Positions 5,496 through 5,721 of a DNA stretch of 5,721 nucleotides are shown in pieces. This DNA comes from an uncultured Pseudobdellovibrionaceae bacterium (GTDB taxonomy: Bacteria; Bdellovibrionota; Bdellovibrionia; Bdellovibrionales; Bdellovibrionaceae). The stretch covers positions 1 to 5,721 of the forward strand of contig CALCCV010000287.1 in the NCBI GenBank assembly GCA_937900305.1. The letters are read 5' to 3'. The notes under the pieces were generated by a model. That model saw only the letters and a program-made list of their open reading frames with translations, was not told the origin of the DNA and did no database searches. The translations under genes were made by a program, and so were the position numbers. Position 1 is the stretch's first letter, and each line of letters opens with the position of its first letter.

Positions 5496-5549
5496 TTCGC
5501 TCAGAGCCAGTCCCTAACGGGCCGTAAAATTTGTCGCTCTAAGTAGGCA

Positions 5550-5721
5550 TTACGCTTGGGGTGCCGCTGAGACACCGGGCTTCGGCGCTGCAAGCTGTTT
5601 CAAAGTTACGCGACGATAAAAAACAAGACTTAAAAATATCCAAGCAGCGCAAGAAAAAAGATCCATCGCGACATCCTGCCTATCAACGCCGCTAGACCCC
5701 ACAATCACAGGCATCACCGAC
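5550..5721 (-). CDS. Partial small or membrane protein, C-terminal end
   Basis: On the minus strand a frame runs from the window edge (first full codon at 5720) to a TAA whose complement is 5550-5552, giving 56 residues. It contains a likely membrane helix (VAMDLFSCAAWIFLSLVFY) flanked by acidic and then basic residues (YRRVTLKQ), and ends in an Ala/Pro-rich tail (AAPKPGVSAAPQA). This charge arrangement is typical of an inner-membrane segment. An ATG at 5714 would make it a complete 54-residue protein, but its ribosome site would lie outside the window, so partial status is assumed. I do not recognise the family. Confidence 0.45.
   Translation of the reverse strand, partial: SVMPVIVGSSGVDRQDVAMDLFSCAAWIFLSLVFYRRVTLKQLAAPKPGVSAAPQA

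Larger units (their letters stand above)
4974..5549. other. 576 bases without a convincing gene; hairpins and possible gene debris
   Basis: No frame on either strand has a plausible start, ribosome site and length. What is present: a small palindrome (CCGAT-AGG-ATCGG, 4981-4993), two long perfect hairpins (5065-5092 and 5154-5178), a short stem CCGAG/CTCGG (5222-5237), a tandem 10-mer (5273-5292), nested inverted repeats (5323-5369) and a bulged stem (5409-5427). A start-less + frame is open from 5274 to 5495. Base composition is more balanced than in the preceding gene. It may be decayed coding DNA, a structured RNA, or a mixture; the sequence alone does not decide. Confidence 0.5.

Overview
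The window most resembles a chromosomal segment from a Bdellovibrio-like bacterium (phylum Bdellovibrionota). This rests on a regulator of the TIGR02147/DUF4423 type, a family known mainly from Bdellovibrio relatives and Fibrobacter. Three poorly conserved exported proteins and tail-to-tail genes with overlapping ends fit the same picture. The assignment is an inference from gene content; there is no rRNA or other phylogenetic marker.

Layout. At 1-87 is the last 28 codons of an unidentified + strand gene. At 181-990 (+) is a TIGR02147-type transcriptional regulator whose end overlaps by 15 bases the end of a small exported Cys-containing protein on the minus strand (976-1476). An AT-rich gap of about 200 bases follows, then a larger exported protein on the minus strand (1686-2786). 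A 170-base divergent intergenic region separates this from a MAPEG-family membrane protein (2957-3349, +). The end of the MAPEG gene overlaps by 36 bases the end of a minus-strand remnant of a type III polyketide synthase (chalcone/stilbene synthase family). Only the C-terminal part of that synthase survives. At 3858-4973 (+) is an AT-richer gene for a 371-residue secreted protein whose C-terminal third looks like a papain/NlpC-P60-type cysteine hydrolase domain. From 4974 to about 5549 no convincing gene is present. That stretch holds several perfect short inverted repeats, a tandem 10-mer and a start-less open frame that may be gene debris. At the right edge (5550-5721, minus) is the probable C-terminal end of a small or partial membrane protein.

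How the genes relate. No single pathway is evident. The regulator and the small exported protein form a convergent pair, and an AT-only 13-base dyad occurs upstream of both start codons, so a regulatory link is possible but unproven. The MAPEG gene next to a decayed type III PKS suggests a former lipid/polyketide locus of which only the membrane protein remains intact. The secreted cysteine-hydrolase-like protein and the exported protein with a His-Glu motif are the best candidates for cell-envelope or prey-directed functions, on weak evidence. I did not find CRISPR arrays, tRNA or rRNA genes, transposase genes, or a clear novel multi-gene system.
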